Shown one piece after another: positions 26,816 to 35,915 of a stretch of DNA of 64,000 bases. Both the position numbers and the translations under genes were made by a program. Position 1 is the stretch's first letter. Every line of letters starts with the position of its first letter. The notes beneath the pieces were generated by a model, which had not been told where the DNA came from, did not search any database, and worked only from the letters and a program-made list of their open reading frames with translations. The DNA is from Halapricum hydrolyticum (GTDB lineage Archaea > Halobacteriota > Halobacteria > Halobacteriales > Haloarculaceae), in assembly GCF_025517535.1 (NCBI RefSeq), contig NZ_JAOPKC010000009.1, positions 1 to 64,000 of the forward strand, given 5' to 3'.

Positions 26816-27850
26816 ATGAGCCAGTCCAACACACCGGGCGTTCCGGACGTAGACGCGATGGACGTGGATCGGATGGTCGAGAACGAGCGCGAGGACCCCG
26901 AGTCGGTCCTCGCGGAGGCCGACCACAGCACCGACCTCGGGTTGGCGATGGCCGAGGACGCCAAACGCGTCGGGCGCGGCGAACTGTCCAGCGAGCAGTT
27001 CTGGGCGAAATACGACGAGGCCGCCCGCGCGGAGTTCGGCGAGGCCTACGAGGTCACGCCAAACCCCGCAGTCGACAGCGACGACCAGACGATCGACGAA
27101 GCGGCCGCCGAGAGCCTCTCGTGTTCCGTCGGATCGATGGACTCGGTCGCCGCGGAACTCGACGAGTCAGAAGCCGTCGAGGCATCGACAGCGGCAGCCG
27201 ACGTGGACGGCGATTCGGACGACCCGACCTACGGAATGGTGATCGACCTCCAGAAGTGCGTCGGCTGTGACTCCTGTACAGTCGCCTGCAAGGCCGAGAA
27301 CCGCACGCCGCCGGGAGTCAGCTACAACGTCGTCATGGAGGAAGAGCACGGGGAATTCCCCAACGTCTCCCGGACGAACATCCCGCGGCCGTGTATGCAG
27401 TGTACCAATCCCCCGTGCGTGCAGGTGTGTCCGGTCAGCGCGACCTACAAGATGGACAACGGCGTGGTCAACATCGACTACGAGCGCTGTATCGGCTGCC
27501 GGTACTGCATGATCGCCTGCCCCTACGGCGCGCGGTACTTCGACTTCGGGGAGTCCTACGACGACGAGATCACGGAGGCCGACGAGATCACCAGCCCCGA
27601 GTACGGCATCGACCGCCACGAGGAAGGGCGCGTCGAACCCGTCGGCAACGTCCGGAAGTGCCACTTCTGTCACCACCGGCTGAACCGCGGCGAGGAGCCG
27701 GCCTGCGTCGAGACCTGCGTCGGTGACGCGCGCAATGCCGGTGACCTCGACGATCCCGAAAGTGACGTCGCACAGATGGCCGACTCCGACCGGGCCTTCC
27801 AGCTCAAAGAAGAGGGCGGCACCGATCCCAACGTCTACTACCTCAAGTAA
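26816..27850 (+). CDS. Four-cluster [4Fe-4S] electron-transfer subunit with an N-terminal extension (TtrB/PsrB/DmsB type)
   Basis: This 344-aa protein passes electrons between the membrane subunit and the molybdoenzyme. About residues 138-344 hold four cysteine groups: KCVGCDSCTVAC, RPCMQCTNPPCVQVC, RCIGCRYCMIAC and KCHFCHHRL...CVETC, the dicluster pair arrangement of DMSO-reductase-family B subunits. The first 130 residues are unusual. Residues about 35-75 contain DLGLAMAEDAKRVGRGELSS and EQFWAKYDEAARAEFGEAYE, which closely match the free 73-aa protein at 38196-38417. An acidic linker follows. The ATG at 26816 is used; an upstream in-frame ATG at 26774 would overlap the probable TATA box. 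Confidence 0.88.
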   Translation: MSQSNTPGVPDVDAMDVDRMVENEREDPESVLAEADHSTDLGLAMAEDAKRVGRGELSSEQFWAKYDEAARAEFGEAYEVTPNPAVDSDDQTIDEAAAESLSCSVGSMDSVAAELDESEAVEASTAAADVDGDSDDPTYGMVIDLQKCVGCDSCTVACKAENRTPPGVSYNVVMEEEHGEFPNVSRTNIPRPCMQCTNPPCVQVCPVSATYKMDNGVVNIDYERCIGCRYCMIACPYGARYFDFGESYDDEITEADEITSPEYGIDRHEEGRVEPVGNVRKCHFCHHRLNRGEEPACVETCVGDARNAGDLDDPESDVAQMADSDRAFQLKEEGGTDPNVYYLK

Positions 27851-27852
27851 CC

Positions 27853-29127
27853 ATGGCAACAGAGACAGACACCGGTCGCCTGGAGTTCGACACCGACTTC
27901 GGCTTCACGAGCGACCGGATACGGTACGGCTGGTACGGACTGCTGGCAGTATTGCTACTCGTGGGCGCGTACGCCGTGTACCTGCGGATCACGCAGGGCA
28001 TGGCGAGCACGAACCTCACCAGCACTACTCCCTGGGGCGCGTGGGTCGCCTTCTACATCTACTTCGTCGGCCTCTCGGCCGGAGCGTTCCTGGTAAGCAC
28101 GCTCTCGAACGTTTTCGGCATGGAAGGCATGGAGAAGGTCGACCGCGACGCGCTGTTCGCGGCGGCGATCAGCATGGCCGTCGCGCTACTGTTCGTCTGG
28201 ATCGACCTGGGACGGATGGACCGGATGTACCATCCGTTCATCTGGCGACAGATCACCTCGCCGCTGATGTGGGAGGTCCACGCCTACGTGGCCTACATCG
28301 CGGTACTCGTGACCGAGCTGTACTTCGCCATGCGGGTCGATCTGGCCCGACTGGCCGCACGGGTCGGCGGCTGGCGCGGGACACTGTATCGCGCGTTGAC
28401 CCTCGGACGGACCGATACTGGCGAGCGCGCACGCGAGCGCGACGAGACGTGGCTCAAGCGCGTCGGCATCCTGGGGATCCCGCTGGCGATCTTCCTGGTC
28501 CACGGCGGGACGGGCGTGCTGTTCGCGGTCGCGAAGGCCCGCCCCTACTGGAACAGCGGCCTGTTCCCGATCATCTTCGTCGTCTCCGCGATCGTCAGCG
28601 GGGCGGCGCTGGTGATGGGCCTGTACGTGCTCCGGAGCAAGGTCCTCGGCGGGGATCTCGATCGGTCGTTGCTGGATCGGCTCGCGAAGCTGACGGCCGC
28701 GTTCGTGCTCGTCGACCTGGCCTTCTTCCTGATCGACATGCTGATCGCGCTCAACAGCCTGCACCCCCACGATGTCGAGACCTGGTTGTTGATCCTGACC
28801 GGCGAGATGGCCTGGTCGTTCTGGCTGGTGATGGCCGGTCTCGGCTGGGCAGTCCCGCTCGCACTCCTTTCGAAGCGGTCCTGGCGCCGGACGCCCGCGC
28901 TCATGCTGCTTGCCGCACTGAGCGTCGTCATTGGGATCGTCGGCGTCCGGTTCAACATCGTCGTCCCGCCGCTGATCGTCCCCGTGATGGAAGGGCTACC
29001 GGCTGGCGAGTACTTCCCGAGTCTCGTCGAGTGGACGACCAGCGCAGGCATCGTCGCCGTCGGGCTCGTGCTGTACACGCTCGGCGTCGAACTGCTCCCC
29101 CTCGAACCTCTCGGTGATGACAAATGA
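27853..29127 (+). CDS. NrfD/PsrC-type membrane quinol-oxidising subunit
   Basis: This 424-aa polytopic membrane protein has about 8-9 helices, beginning with WYGLLAVLLLVGAYAVYL at about residue 25 and ending with AGIVAVGLVLYTLGVELL. It belongs to the NrfD/PsrC/TtrC family, which anchors Fe-S/molybdoenzyme complexes and exchanges electrons with menaquinone without haem. Supporting blocks are WGAWVAFYIYFVGLSAGAF and HPFIWRQITSPLMWEVHAYV. It sits 2 nt after the Fe-S gene and overlaps the molybdoenzyme gene by 4 nt. Confidence 0.88.
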   Translation: MATETDTGRLEFDTDFGFTSDRIRYGWYGLLAVLLLVGAYAVYLRITQGMASTNLTSTTPWGAWVAFYIYFVGLSAGAFLVSTLSNVFGMEGMEKVDRDALFAAAISMAVALLFVWIDLGRMDRMYHPFIWRQITSPLMWEVHAYVAYIAVLVTELYFAMRVDLARLAARVGGWRGTLYRALTLGRTDTGERARERDETWLKRVGILGIPLAIFLVHGGTGVLFAVAKARPYWNSGLFPIIFVVSAIVSGAALVMGLYVLRSKVLGGDLDRSLLDRLAKLTAAFVLVDLAFFLIDMLIALNSLHPHDVETWLLILTGEMAWSFWLVMAGLGWAVPLALLSKRSWRRTPALMLLAALSVVIGIVGVRFNIVVPPLIVPVMEGLPAGEYFPSLVEWTTSAGIVAVGLVLYTLGVELLPLEPLGDDK

Positions 29128-32100
29128 GTACTGACGACACCTCGAACGACGAGTCGGACACGACAGCGGACGCATCGGTCTCCAGACGCGAGTTCGTCGC
29201 CGCCGTCGGCGGCATGGGCGCCGTCTCGCTGTCGACGAGCGCCACAATGAGCGGGCTCGACCTCTCCTCGCTGTGGGAGGACGACCCCCAGCACTACGTC
29301 GGCACCGACTACGGCGACTACGAGGCCGGCGACGTGCTGTATACCACGTGCGGGCAGTGCAACACCTTCTGCCCGATCAAGGTCCGGCTGGCCGACGACA
29401 GCGGGAACGGGGAGTACGCCTCGCTGATCCGCAAGCTGGCGGGCAATCCTTACTCGTTCCTCAACACCCAGCCGTTCTCGCAGGTCCCCTACGGCAGCGA
29501 TCCCGAAGACGTCGTGACGGGCGATCTGGAAGGAACGGGCGACGTAGACGCCGACCGATGGTCGCTCTCGGGCGGCCGGATGTGCCTGAAAGGCCAGGCC
29601 GGCATCCAGACCGCCTTCGACGCCTACCGCGTGCGCAAGCCGATGAAACGCGTCGGCGAGCGCGGCTCCGAGGAGTGGCGGACTATCTCCTGGGAGCAGG
29701 CAATCGAGGAGATCGTCGAGGGCGTCGACGGCGAGCACGTCAGCCACGACGGGCTCCGGGAGATGTACGGCTACGCTCCTCAGGGGGAAGTCATGGACGA
29801 CTGGGAGGCCGTCCAGAACGGCGAAATGGACGAATCGGCCTTCGACGAGAAATACGAGGGGAAACTGGTCGACACCGACCACCCCGATCTCGGGCCGAAG
29901 GCAAACCAGATCGTCGACGTGGGCGGGTTCCGCCGGAACTTCATCCGGACGCGGCTCTGGAAGCAGGGCCTCGGATCGATCAATAGCCACCACCACGCCG
30001 GGACCTGCGGGTTCTCCAGCGTGCTGGGCAACGTCCGATCCTACGGCGCTGGCAAGAAGCGCCAGTACTCGGACATCGAGAACACGGAGTATCTCATCGT
30101 CTGGGGGACCAACCCGATGGTCGCCAACAAGGGGCCGACCTGGCTCGCGCCGAAGTTGACGAACGCGATCCAGGACGGCATGCGGATGGACGTGATCGAC
30201 CCGCGGATGTCAAAGACCGCCGAGAAGGCCGAGAAGTGGGTGCCGGTCGATCCCGGCTCGGACGCCGCGCTGGCGCTGGGCATGGCACGCTGGATCATCG
30301 AACACAACCGCCACGATCTGGCGTACCTCCGCAATCCCGACAGCGAGGCCGCCGAGGCCGACGACGAACCCACCTGGAGCGACGCGACGCATCTCGTGGC
30401 CGTCGACGAGGACGCCCAGCCGAAGGCCCGGGCGGGCGATCTCGGGCTGGACGGCGAGGGCTACGTCGTCGTCGACGCGGAGACCGCCGAGGTCCGGCCC
30501 GCCAGCGAGGTCGACCGCGGCGCACTCGACGTCGACATCAGGATCGACGGCGACCGCTACCGGAGCGCCTGGTCGCTGTACCGCGAGCGCGTCTTCGAGC
30601 ACACCCTCGAAGAGTACGCCGACATGGCTGGCGTCAGTGCCGACGACATCGCCGAACTGGCCGACGAGTTCACCAGCCACGGCAAGCGCGCCGCGATCCT
30701 GTCCTACCGAGGGCCGGCCAAGCACAGTAACGGGTTCCAGAACACCCGTGCGATCGCCACGCTCCAGCACCTGATCGGCAACTACGACTGGCAGGGCGGC
30801 CAGATCACGCCCTACGCTGGCTACGACACCATGAACGGCCGGTACGAACTCGGCACGGTCCCGGAGGGGAAATCCCCCTGGGGGCTGCCGATCCTTCGGG
30901 CCGGTACCAACTACGAGGACACCTCGCTGTTCGATCGCGACGACGGCTACCCGGCCGAGCGGCCGTGGTTCCCGGTCGCGCCGCCTCACCAGGTCCAGGA
31001 ACTGTACGCCAGTGCCGGTCACGAGTTCGAGGCCGGCGGCGAGCGCCGGAAGGGATACCCCTACAGCATCGAGGCACTCTTTATCCGGCCGTACTCGGAG
31101 AACCACGTCATGGCTGCTTCCGGGGGCGACAAGATCCCCGAGGCGATGACCGACACCGACGCCATCTCGCTGCTGGTCGCGTTCGACACGGTGATCGGCG
31201 AGACAAGCAAGTACGCCGACTACGTCCTGCCCGAACCGACGTACCTCGGTCGGTGGGAGAACTTCGGCACCTACCCCAACAAGCGTCTCGCCGACGAGAA
31301 GATCAGCCACCCGACAGTCGACGTCGTGCCCGACGCCCGACCGGCCGAGGACGTGCTGATCGACATCTGGAAGGAGATGGACTTCCCCGGCGTCGGCGAG
31401 GACGCGATCCCGGACGCCGAAGGCGAGTTGTGGCCGCTCCACCAGGCCGAGGACTTCTATCTCAAGCTGGTGACGAACCTCGCGTACGCCACCAAGGACC
31501 ATCCCGCGGCCGACGCGGACATCGAGGGCATCTCCCTGCCGGGCGACGCGACGCTCGACGACCTCGGCGAGGGGCCGGTCCCGGACGCCGACGACGAGGA
31601 GCTTGCGGTCTTCCGGCAGGCCCACGAGAAGGGGCTCGGCGATCGGTTCGACTACGACCGCTGGAAGCAGGCCGTGCGGAACGAGGAGTGGCGCAAGGCC
31701 GTCACCGTCCTCAACCGCGGTGGCCGCTTCGAGGAGCCGGTCGTCAACTACGAGGAAGCCTTCGCCGAGCACGGCCACGACTACGACTACGTCGATCGCT
31801 ACGAGCCGTCGAACGGGTACGTGGACGGCAAAATGCGCTACAAACTCGCCAGTCGGGTCAACTTCTACAGCGAAGTCCCGCCCCAGGGCAAGGACGCCTA
31901 CTCCGGCGAGCGATTCGACGGGCTGCCTGGCGTCGAGGACGTCACGCACTTCGACGGCAGCGTCGAGGTACCGATCGTCAGCGACGGCGAGCCAGACCGC
32001 CCGCTGCATCTCATCAACTGGAAGCCGCGGACCCAGGGGATGCATCGCACGACGAACTCCCCGTGGCTCCGGGAGACCCGCCCGGAGAACCCGCTGTGGA

Positions 32101-32501
32101 TCAACCCCGTAGACGCCGGCGAGCGCGGCATCGACAACGGCGATGCGATCGAGATCGACGCCGGCCGCCGGAGCGTCGAGGGGACCGCGATGGTCACCGA
32201 AGGGATCCGGCCCGGCGTCGTCGGCGCGATGTGGGGTTGGGGTCGCGACGGGGACGGCGCGACCGAGACGGTGATCGACGGCGAGACGCGCCAGCCCGCA
32301 GGCGACGACGGCCACACGCCCTACGAGTTCGACGAGCCGATGACCGACGACGCCGGGATCGCAGGGCCGCGCGACGCCGGTTTCGCGATCAACCACCTCC
32401 AGCCGCTGGACAACGACCTCGGCGACATCGGGATGAGCGACCCCGTCGGCGGGAGCAACGCCCAGTACGACGCCTTCGTCGAGGTCCGCCGGAGGGACTG
32501 A
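29124..32501 (+). CDS. Tat-exported molybdopterin oxidoreductase, tetrathionate/polysulfide reductase-like catalytic subunit
   Basis: This 1125-aa DMSO-reductase-family enzyme carries a Tat signal (R21-R22 in SRREFVAAVGG) and so acts outside the membrane. The Fe-S motif is C76-x2-C79-x3-C83 plus C154. The likely Mo ligand is C295 in HAGTCGFSSVLGN. The C-terminal molybdopterin-binding domain includes NPLWINPVDAGERGIDNGD. Its length and NrfD partner resemble tetrathionate reductase TtrA more than DmsA. Arsenate, selenate or polysulfide remain possible substrates. It is preceded by its Fe-S and membrane subunits and followed by a TorD-like chaperone. Confidence 0.85.
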   Translation: MSTDDTSNDESDTTADASVSRREFVAAVGGMGAVSLSTSATMSGLDLSSLWEDDPQHYVGTDYGDYEAGDVLYTTCGQCNTFCPIKVRLADDSGNGEYASLIRKLAGNPYSFLNTQPFSQVPYGSDPEDVVTGDLEGTGDVDADRWSLSGGRMCLKGQAGIQTAFDAYRVRKPMKRVGERGSEEWRTISWEQAIEEIVEGVDGEHVSHDGLREMYGYAPQGEVMDDWEAVQNGEMDESAFDEKYEGKLVDTDHPDLGPKANQIVDVGGFRRNFIRTRLWKQGLGSINSHHHAGTCGFSSVLGNVRSYGAGKKRQYSDIENTEYLIVWGTNPMVANKGPTWLAPKLTNAIQDGMRMDVIDPRMSKTAEKAEKWVPVDPGSDAALALGMARWIIEHNRHDLAYLRNPDSEAAEADDEPTWSDATHLVAVDEDAQPKARAGDLGLDGEGYVVVDAETAEVRPASEVDRGALDVDIRIDGDRYRSAWSLYRERVFEHTLEEYADMAGVSADDIAELADEFTSHGKRAAILSYRGPAKHSNGFQNTRAIATLQHLIGNYDWQGGQITPYAGYDTMNGRYELGTVPEGKSPWGLPILRAGTNYEDTSLFDRDDGYPAERPWFPVAPPHQVQELYASAGHEFEAGGERRKGYPYSIEALFIRPYSENHVMAASGGDKIPEAMTDTDAISLLVAFDTVIGETSKYADYVLPEPTYLGRWENFGTYPNKRLADEKISHPTVDVVPDARPAEDVLIDIWKEMDFPGVGEDAIPDAEGELWPLHQAEDFYLKLVTNLAYATKDHPAADADIEGISLPGDATLDDLGEGPVPDADDEELAVFRQAHEKGLGDRFDYDRWKQAVRNEEWRKAVTVLNRGGRFEEPVVNYEEAFAEHGHDYDYVDRYEPSNGYVDGKMRYKLASRVNFYSEVPPQGKDAYSGERFDGLPGVEDVTHFDGSVEVPIVSDGEPDRPLHLINWKPRTQGMHRTTNSPWLRETRPENPLWINPVDAGERGIDNGDAIEIDAGRRSVEGTAMVTEGIRPGVVGAMWGWGRDGDGATETVIDGETRQPAGDDGHTPYEFDEPMTDDAGIAGPRDAGFAINHLQPLDNDLGDIGMSDPVGGSNAQYDAFVEVRRRD

Positions 32502-32502
32502 G

Positions 32503-33276
32503 ATGGCCGCAACTGCATCCGACGGAGCCGGGCCGGACGTCGCCTTCACGCGGGCCCGCGCCGCGGTCTACGAGTTGCTCGCGTCGGCGTTCGACGGCGA
32601 CATCGAGACGCTGGCTGAGGCGATGGCCGACGGCTCCTTTCACGAGTTGGCGTCGGTACTGCCGGTCGCGGTCGAGGTCGACCCGCTGGTGGCCGACGAC
32701 CCCGATCCGGAGGCACTGTCGATCGGCTACGACAACCTCTTCGTCGTGCCCGGTCCGCACTACGTGCCGCCGTTTGCCTCGGCACACGCCGACGAGCCGA
32801 GTCACGAGTTCGAGTCCGACTCGGCGTTCCACGAGGCCGGGAGCGCGGGCGAACTGTACGGCGACCCCGCCGCGCGGATGGCCCGTCGCTACGAACGACT
32901 CGGCTTCACGCCCGAACGGGGCGACGGCATCCCGGATCACGTCGCCGCGCAGCTGTCGTTTCTATCCACGCTCGCAGCGGCACGAGCGGACGCCGACGAC
33001 GCAGCGGGGGACGCGCTCCAGGAGATCGAACGCGAGACGCTCGCGGCGATGGGCTGGCTCGACGCCTTCGACGAGGCTGTCGCTGGCCAGGACCGCGCAG
33101 AGGGAGTCTTCGCGGCTCTCTCGCGGCTCACGCGGACGATCGTCGCGTGGGACGCGAAGCGAGCCCGCGGTGAAGACGACACGAATCCGCAACGAAGACG
33201 ACACGAATCCGCAACGAAGACGACACGAATCCGCAACGAAGACGAGACGCAGCCTGACGGCTTCGACCGCCGGTAG
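32503..33276 (+). CDS. TorD-family molybdoenzyme maturation chaperone
   Basis: This 257-aa all-helical protein would bind the signal peptide or apo-form of the upstream molybdoenzyme until cofactor is inserted. The family motif is YDNLFVVPGPHYVPPFASAH followed by GELYGDPAARMARRYERLGF. It starts 1 nt after the molybdoenzyme stop. The last 35 or so residues are encoded by a 22-bp tandem repeat read in all three frames (EDDTNPQR, RRHESATK, TTRIRNED), so this tail is a recent repeat expansion and probably not part of the fold. Confidence 0.82.
   Translation: MAATASDGAGPDVAFTRARAAVYELLASAFDGDIETLAEAMADGSFHELASVLPVAVEVDPLVADDPDPEALSIGYDNLFVVPGPHYVPPFASAHADEPSHEFESDSAFHEAGSAGELYGDPAARMARRYERLGFTPERGDGIPDHVAAQLSFLSTLAAARADADDAAGDALQEIERETLAAMGWLDAFDEAVAGQDRAEGVFAALSRLTRTIVAWDAKRARGEDDTNPQRRRHESATKTTRIRNEDETQPDGFDRR
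33172..33252. repeat. 22-bp tandem repeat inside the end of the chaperone gene
   Basis: The unit is GAAGACGACACGAATCCGCA plus AC. Identical copies lie at 33172-33193, 33194-33215 and 33216-33237, and a partial copy follows. Because 22 is not a multiple of 3, each copy is translated in a different frame. None of the three frames contains a stop. Confidence 0.92.
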
Positions 33277-33329
33277 TACTGCCGAAAACGAGACCGGGCG
33301 ACTGCGCGGTGGACGCGCGTCTGTCGCTG

Positions 33330-34025
33330 TCACCCTCTGAACTCTTTTTCCTCGTCGATGCCTGCGGTTCCCTGTTCGACGCGCTCGAGCATCGTCGCGA
33401 TAGTCGCCGAATCGGGTTCGGTCACGCCCAGGCGATCCCGCTCGGCAGCGACGGCGTCACAGACCAGCGCGACGCTGCGACGGTAGAACGGCGCGTCGGC
33501 GGCAGCGTCTTCGACACGGTGACGGAACGCCGGTAGCCAGTCCAGGTGTTCGTCGACGAACGTCGCGTAGACGTCTCGATCGGCGCTCTCGACCAGCAGC
33601 GAGGCGTACTCTAGCAGCAGCGCCAGGTGGTCGGGCTGGTAGGCGACCGGAGGCGAGGCGTCGAGCGCCGCGTACTTCCGGCGCATGTCGTCGGCGGGCG
33701 GTCCCCCGAGCAGTCCGTCGCTGCCGGCGCCCTCGTGCCACTCCTTGTAGGGCGATTCGATCGGCGGCGCGTAGGGCGTCTCGAAGGCCTCGAACAGCGA
33801 GATGTACTGGTTGTCCAGGGCCGCCCGACTGTCCGGCAGGTGCTCGGCCGAGGGGGCCGCGTCGGCGTCGAGTCCGAGCGCCGAGGTCAACTGCTCGCGT
33901 TCGGCGTCGAAACGACCCGCCGCGACGTCCTCGTAGAACGCCTCGTCCGGGTGTTTCAGACACTCCGATAGCAGCGAGTACAACTGTGCCAGCTCCGCCG
34001 TGCCGTGCGTGTCTTGGTTCATCAT
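33330..34025 (-). CDS. TorD-family chaperone of the second molybdoenzyme operon
   Basis: This 231-aa helical protein shows the TorD signature region DNQYISLFEAFETPYAPPIE followed by SPYKEWHEGAGSDGLLGG and YQPDHLALLLEYASLL. It is the last gene of the leftward operon, 11 nt after the cytochrome b stop. The start is the ATG at 34025; a second ATG follows at once. It meets the first operon's TorD gene tail to tail with a 53-bp gap. The two chaperones are clearly diverged, as expected if each is dedicated to its own enzyme. Confidence 0.82.
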   Translation of the reverse strand: MMNQDTHGTAELAQLYSLLSECLKHPDEAFYEDVAAGRFDAEREQLTSALGLDADAAPSAEHLPDSRAALDNQYISLFEAFETPYAPPIESPYKEWHEGAGSDGLLGGPPADDMRRKYAALDASPPVAYQPDHLALLLEYASLLVESADRDVYATFVDEHLDWLPAFRHRVEDAAADAPFYRRSVALVCDAVAAERDRLGVTEPDSATIATMLERVEQGTAGIDEEKEFRG

Positions 34026-34036
34026 TGTGTGGGCGG

Positions 34037-35002
34037 TCAGGCAGGCTGTGTCCGGCCGTATCGGGAGTAGATCCCGTAGCCGATCGCGACGACGCTGCCG
34101 ATACAGACCAGCGCGGCGAGGTTCAACCCGAGGAAGTACACGAGTCCCAGCGTCCCGCCCGGCAGCGCGTTCGGTGCGATGTGCTGGCTCAGGCTCGGGC
34201 CGGTCGGCAGCGGTGAGAGGACGTACTGGAGGATGACCCCGGTCCAGATGATAGCGAACAGCAGTACGGTGACGATCATCCCCGTCGTCAGAACCGACGA
34301 GTGGGTCCGTTCCTCGCAGGGCACTCTCGACGCGCCGATCTCCTCTCGGGCCCAGGACTGCCACTCCCGGCACGCCTGGCCGATCCCGACGGTCCCGTCG
34401 AACATCGACCGGTCCATCGGGAACTCCTTGACGTGGGTCATGAACAGGTGGAACGTCACGCCCATCAGCATCGTCACGGCGACGATCGCGTGGACGTCCC
34501 GGACGATCAGCATCACCAGGTTGGGCGACGTCGACGCGAGCACGCCGATGTACCACATGACCAGTCCGGTGACGATCATCACGCCGACCTCGAAGGCGAT
34601 GATCCAGATCTCGGCCTTCTGCAGGAACGTGTACTTCCCCGATTCGGGCTCTGCGCCGAGTCCGGCGAGCCACTGCAGTTGCTGGAGGACCTCGCGGACG
34701 TCGTCGAGGCCGAACATGACGTGCCGAAGGGTCGTGTTGCCGGTCGTCAGCCCGAGTGCCATGTACACGGCATAGTATATCATGACGGCGATCAACCCGA
34801 CGCCAGCCACGACGTGGATCAGGACCACGTTCGAGTGGCCGAACAGATCGATGAGCCATCCGAGCGGTTCGTAGAACGTCATCGGCAGTCCCGTCAGCCA
34901 CAGCAGGAAGATGCTGATCGCCAGCAGAGCGTGGACGTAGACCTGGACGCTGTTGAACCGCTCGATGACGCCCCTGCCCGTGTCGGTCGCCCGGGCCGTC
35001 AT
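34037..35002 (-). CDS. Di-haem cytochrome b membrane subunit (FdnI/PhsC-like)
   Basis: This 321-aa protein has about five membrane helices with histidines suited to haem ligation: QVYVHALLAISIFLLWLTGL, NVVLIHVVAGVGLIAVMIYY and RDVHAIVAVTMLMGVTFHLF. It belongs to the cytochrome b subunits of formate dehydrogenase-N and thiosulfate reductase. It would link the quinone pool to the Fe-S subunit at 35319. The start overlaps the preceding small membrane gene by 4 nt. Confidence 0.82.
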   Translation of the reverse strand: MTARATDTGRGVIERFNSVQVYVHALLAISIFLLWLTGLPMTFYEPLGWLIDLFGHSNVVLIHVVAGVGLIAVMIYYAVYMALGLTTGNTTLRHVMFGLDDVREVLQQLQWLAGLGAEPESGKYTFLQKAEIWIIAFEVGVMIVTGLVMWYIGVLASTSPNLVMLIVRDVHAIVAVTMLMGVTFHLFMTHVKEFPMDRSMFDGTVGIGQACREWQSWAREEIGASRVPCEERTHSSVLTTGMIVTVLLFAIIWTGVILQYVLSPLPTGPSLSQHIAPNALPGGTLGLVYFLGLNLAALVCIGSVVAIGYGIYSRYGRTQPA

Positions 35003-35313
35003 GGTTCACCTCCTTCGACCACATACCGGCGCCAGTGGCCAAGCAACTGGCCAGCGATGACGAAGAACACGAACGAGATGTACAGACCCATGACGGCTCG
35101 AACCGCCAGCCAGATCGCGTTGAACTGGTCGTAAGCCGTCTCCCGGGTCACGTGGCCGCCGACGATCGGCTCCCAGCCGTTGACGATCTCGGGAAGCTGG
35201 TCGAACGCCACCAGCACCGCCGCCGTCCCGATGGCAGCGGCGACCACGGCTGTCAGACTCCGCCACCGATCGGCTTCGACGAGCTGTGACCGGATAGTAT
35301 CGCTGTCTGGCAT
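34999..35313 (-). CDS. Small two-helix membrane protein of the molybdoenzyme operon
   Basis: This 104-aa protein has one hydrophobic segment at about residues 20-38 (LTAVVAAAIGTAAVLVAFD) and one at about 68-90 (VMGLYISFVFFVIAGQLLG). I do not recognise a family. It lies between the Fe-S subunit (5-bp gap) and the cytochrome b gene (4-nt overlap), so it is probably an accessory subunit of the membrane anchor. Confidence 0.7.
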   Translation of the reverse strand: MPDSDTIRSQLVEADRWRSLTAVVAAAIGTAAVLVAFDQLPEIVNGWEPIVGGHVTRETAYDQFNAIWLAVRAVMGLYISFVFFVIAGQLLGHWRRYVVEGGEP

Positions 35314-35318
35314 AGGTC

Positions 35319-35915
35319 TCAGTCACCGAGCGTCTCCGGGTCGACCTCCTCGGTCGGTTCGACGATCAGCTGCCGGTCGTTCTGTGTGAACTTCCGGACG
35401 GCCGCGTCCGACGCGAGTTCCATCATCTCCGAGACGGGCCCGGCGTGGAGCGCGTCAGTGACGCAGTTGTCGACGCAGGCGGGCGTAGTGCCGCCCGCCT
35501 TCGGTCGCTCGCGTGGCGGCTTCCCGGCACCGTCGCCTGCGCCCTCGCCGAGACAGAGGTGACACTTCGACATCTTCTCGCCGTCGAACGTCGGGGCCCC
35601 GTACGGACAGGCCCAGCCACAGTAGTGACAGCTGATACACTTGTCCTGGTCGACCGTCACGATACCGTCGGCGTCGCGCTTGGTGATCGCGCCCGTCGGA
35701 CACACCTTCTCGCAGGGTGCGTTCCCGCAGTGCATACACGAGATGGACACGGTCGTCTCCTCGTAGTCGGGGAACTCGCCGGTCCCCTCGTGTTTGACCG
35801 TTCGCCAGTTGTCGTCGGCGTTCTCCCGATCGTTCCGGACGTCACAGGCGACCGAGCAGGCGTGACAGCCGATACAGCTGTTCGGATCGAAATAGAAGGT
35901 CCACTCTTCGCTCAT
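35319..35915 (-). CDS. Four-cluster [4Fe-4S] electron-transfer subunit (DmsB/PhsB type)
   Basis: This 198-aa ferredoxin-like subunit has cysteine groups SCIGCHACSVAC, SCMHCGNAPCEKVC, KCISCHYCGWAC and KCHLCLGEG...CVDNC. It is the normal short form and lacks the long N-terminal extension of the subunit at 26816. Its start overlaps the last base of the molybdoenzyme stop. It would move electrons from cytochrome b to the molybdoenzyme. Confidence 0.9.
   Translation of the reverse strand: MSEEWTFYFDPNSCIGCHACSVACDVRNDRENADDNWRTVKHEGTGEFPDYEETTVSISCMHCGNAPCEKVCPTGAITKRDADGIVTVDQDKCISCHYCGWACPYGAPTFDGEKMSKCHLCLGEGAGDGAGKPPRERPKAGGTTPACVDNCVTDALHAGPVSEMMELASDAAVRKFTQNDRQLIVEPTEEVDPETLGD

Noticed and set aside
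30210..32549. Antisense open frame of 779 codons opposite the large molybdoenzyme
   Set aside because: It has no family motifs and the opposite strand has a complete enzyme; stop-free antisense frames are expected at this GC content.
34301..35134. Plus-strand frame of 277 codons opposite cytochrome b
   Set aside because: It is His/Asp-rich with no motif, a shadow of hydrophobic codons on the minus strand.
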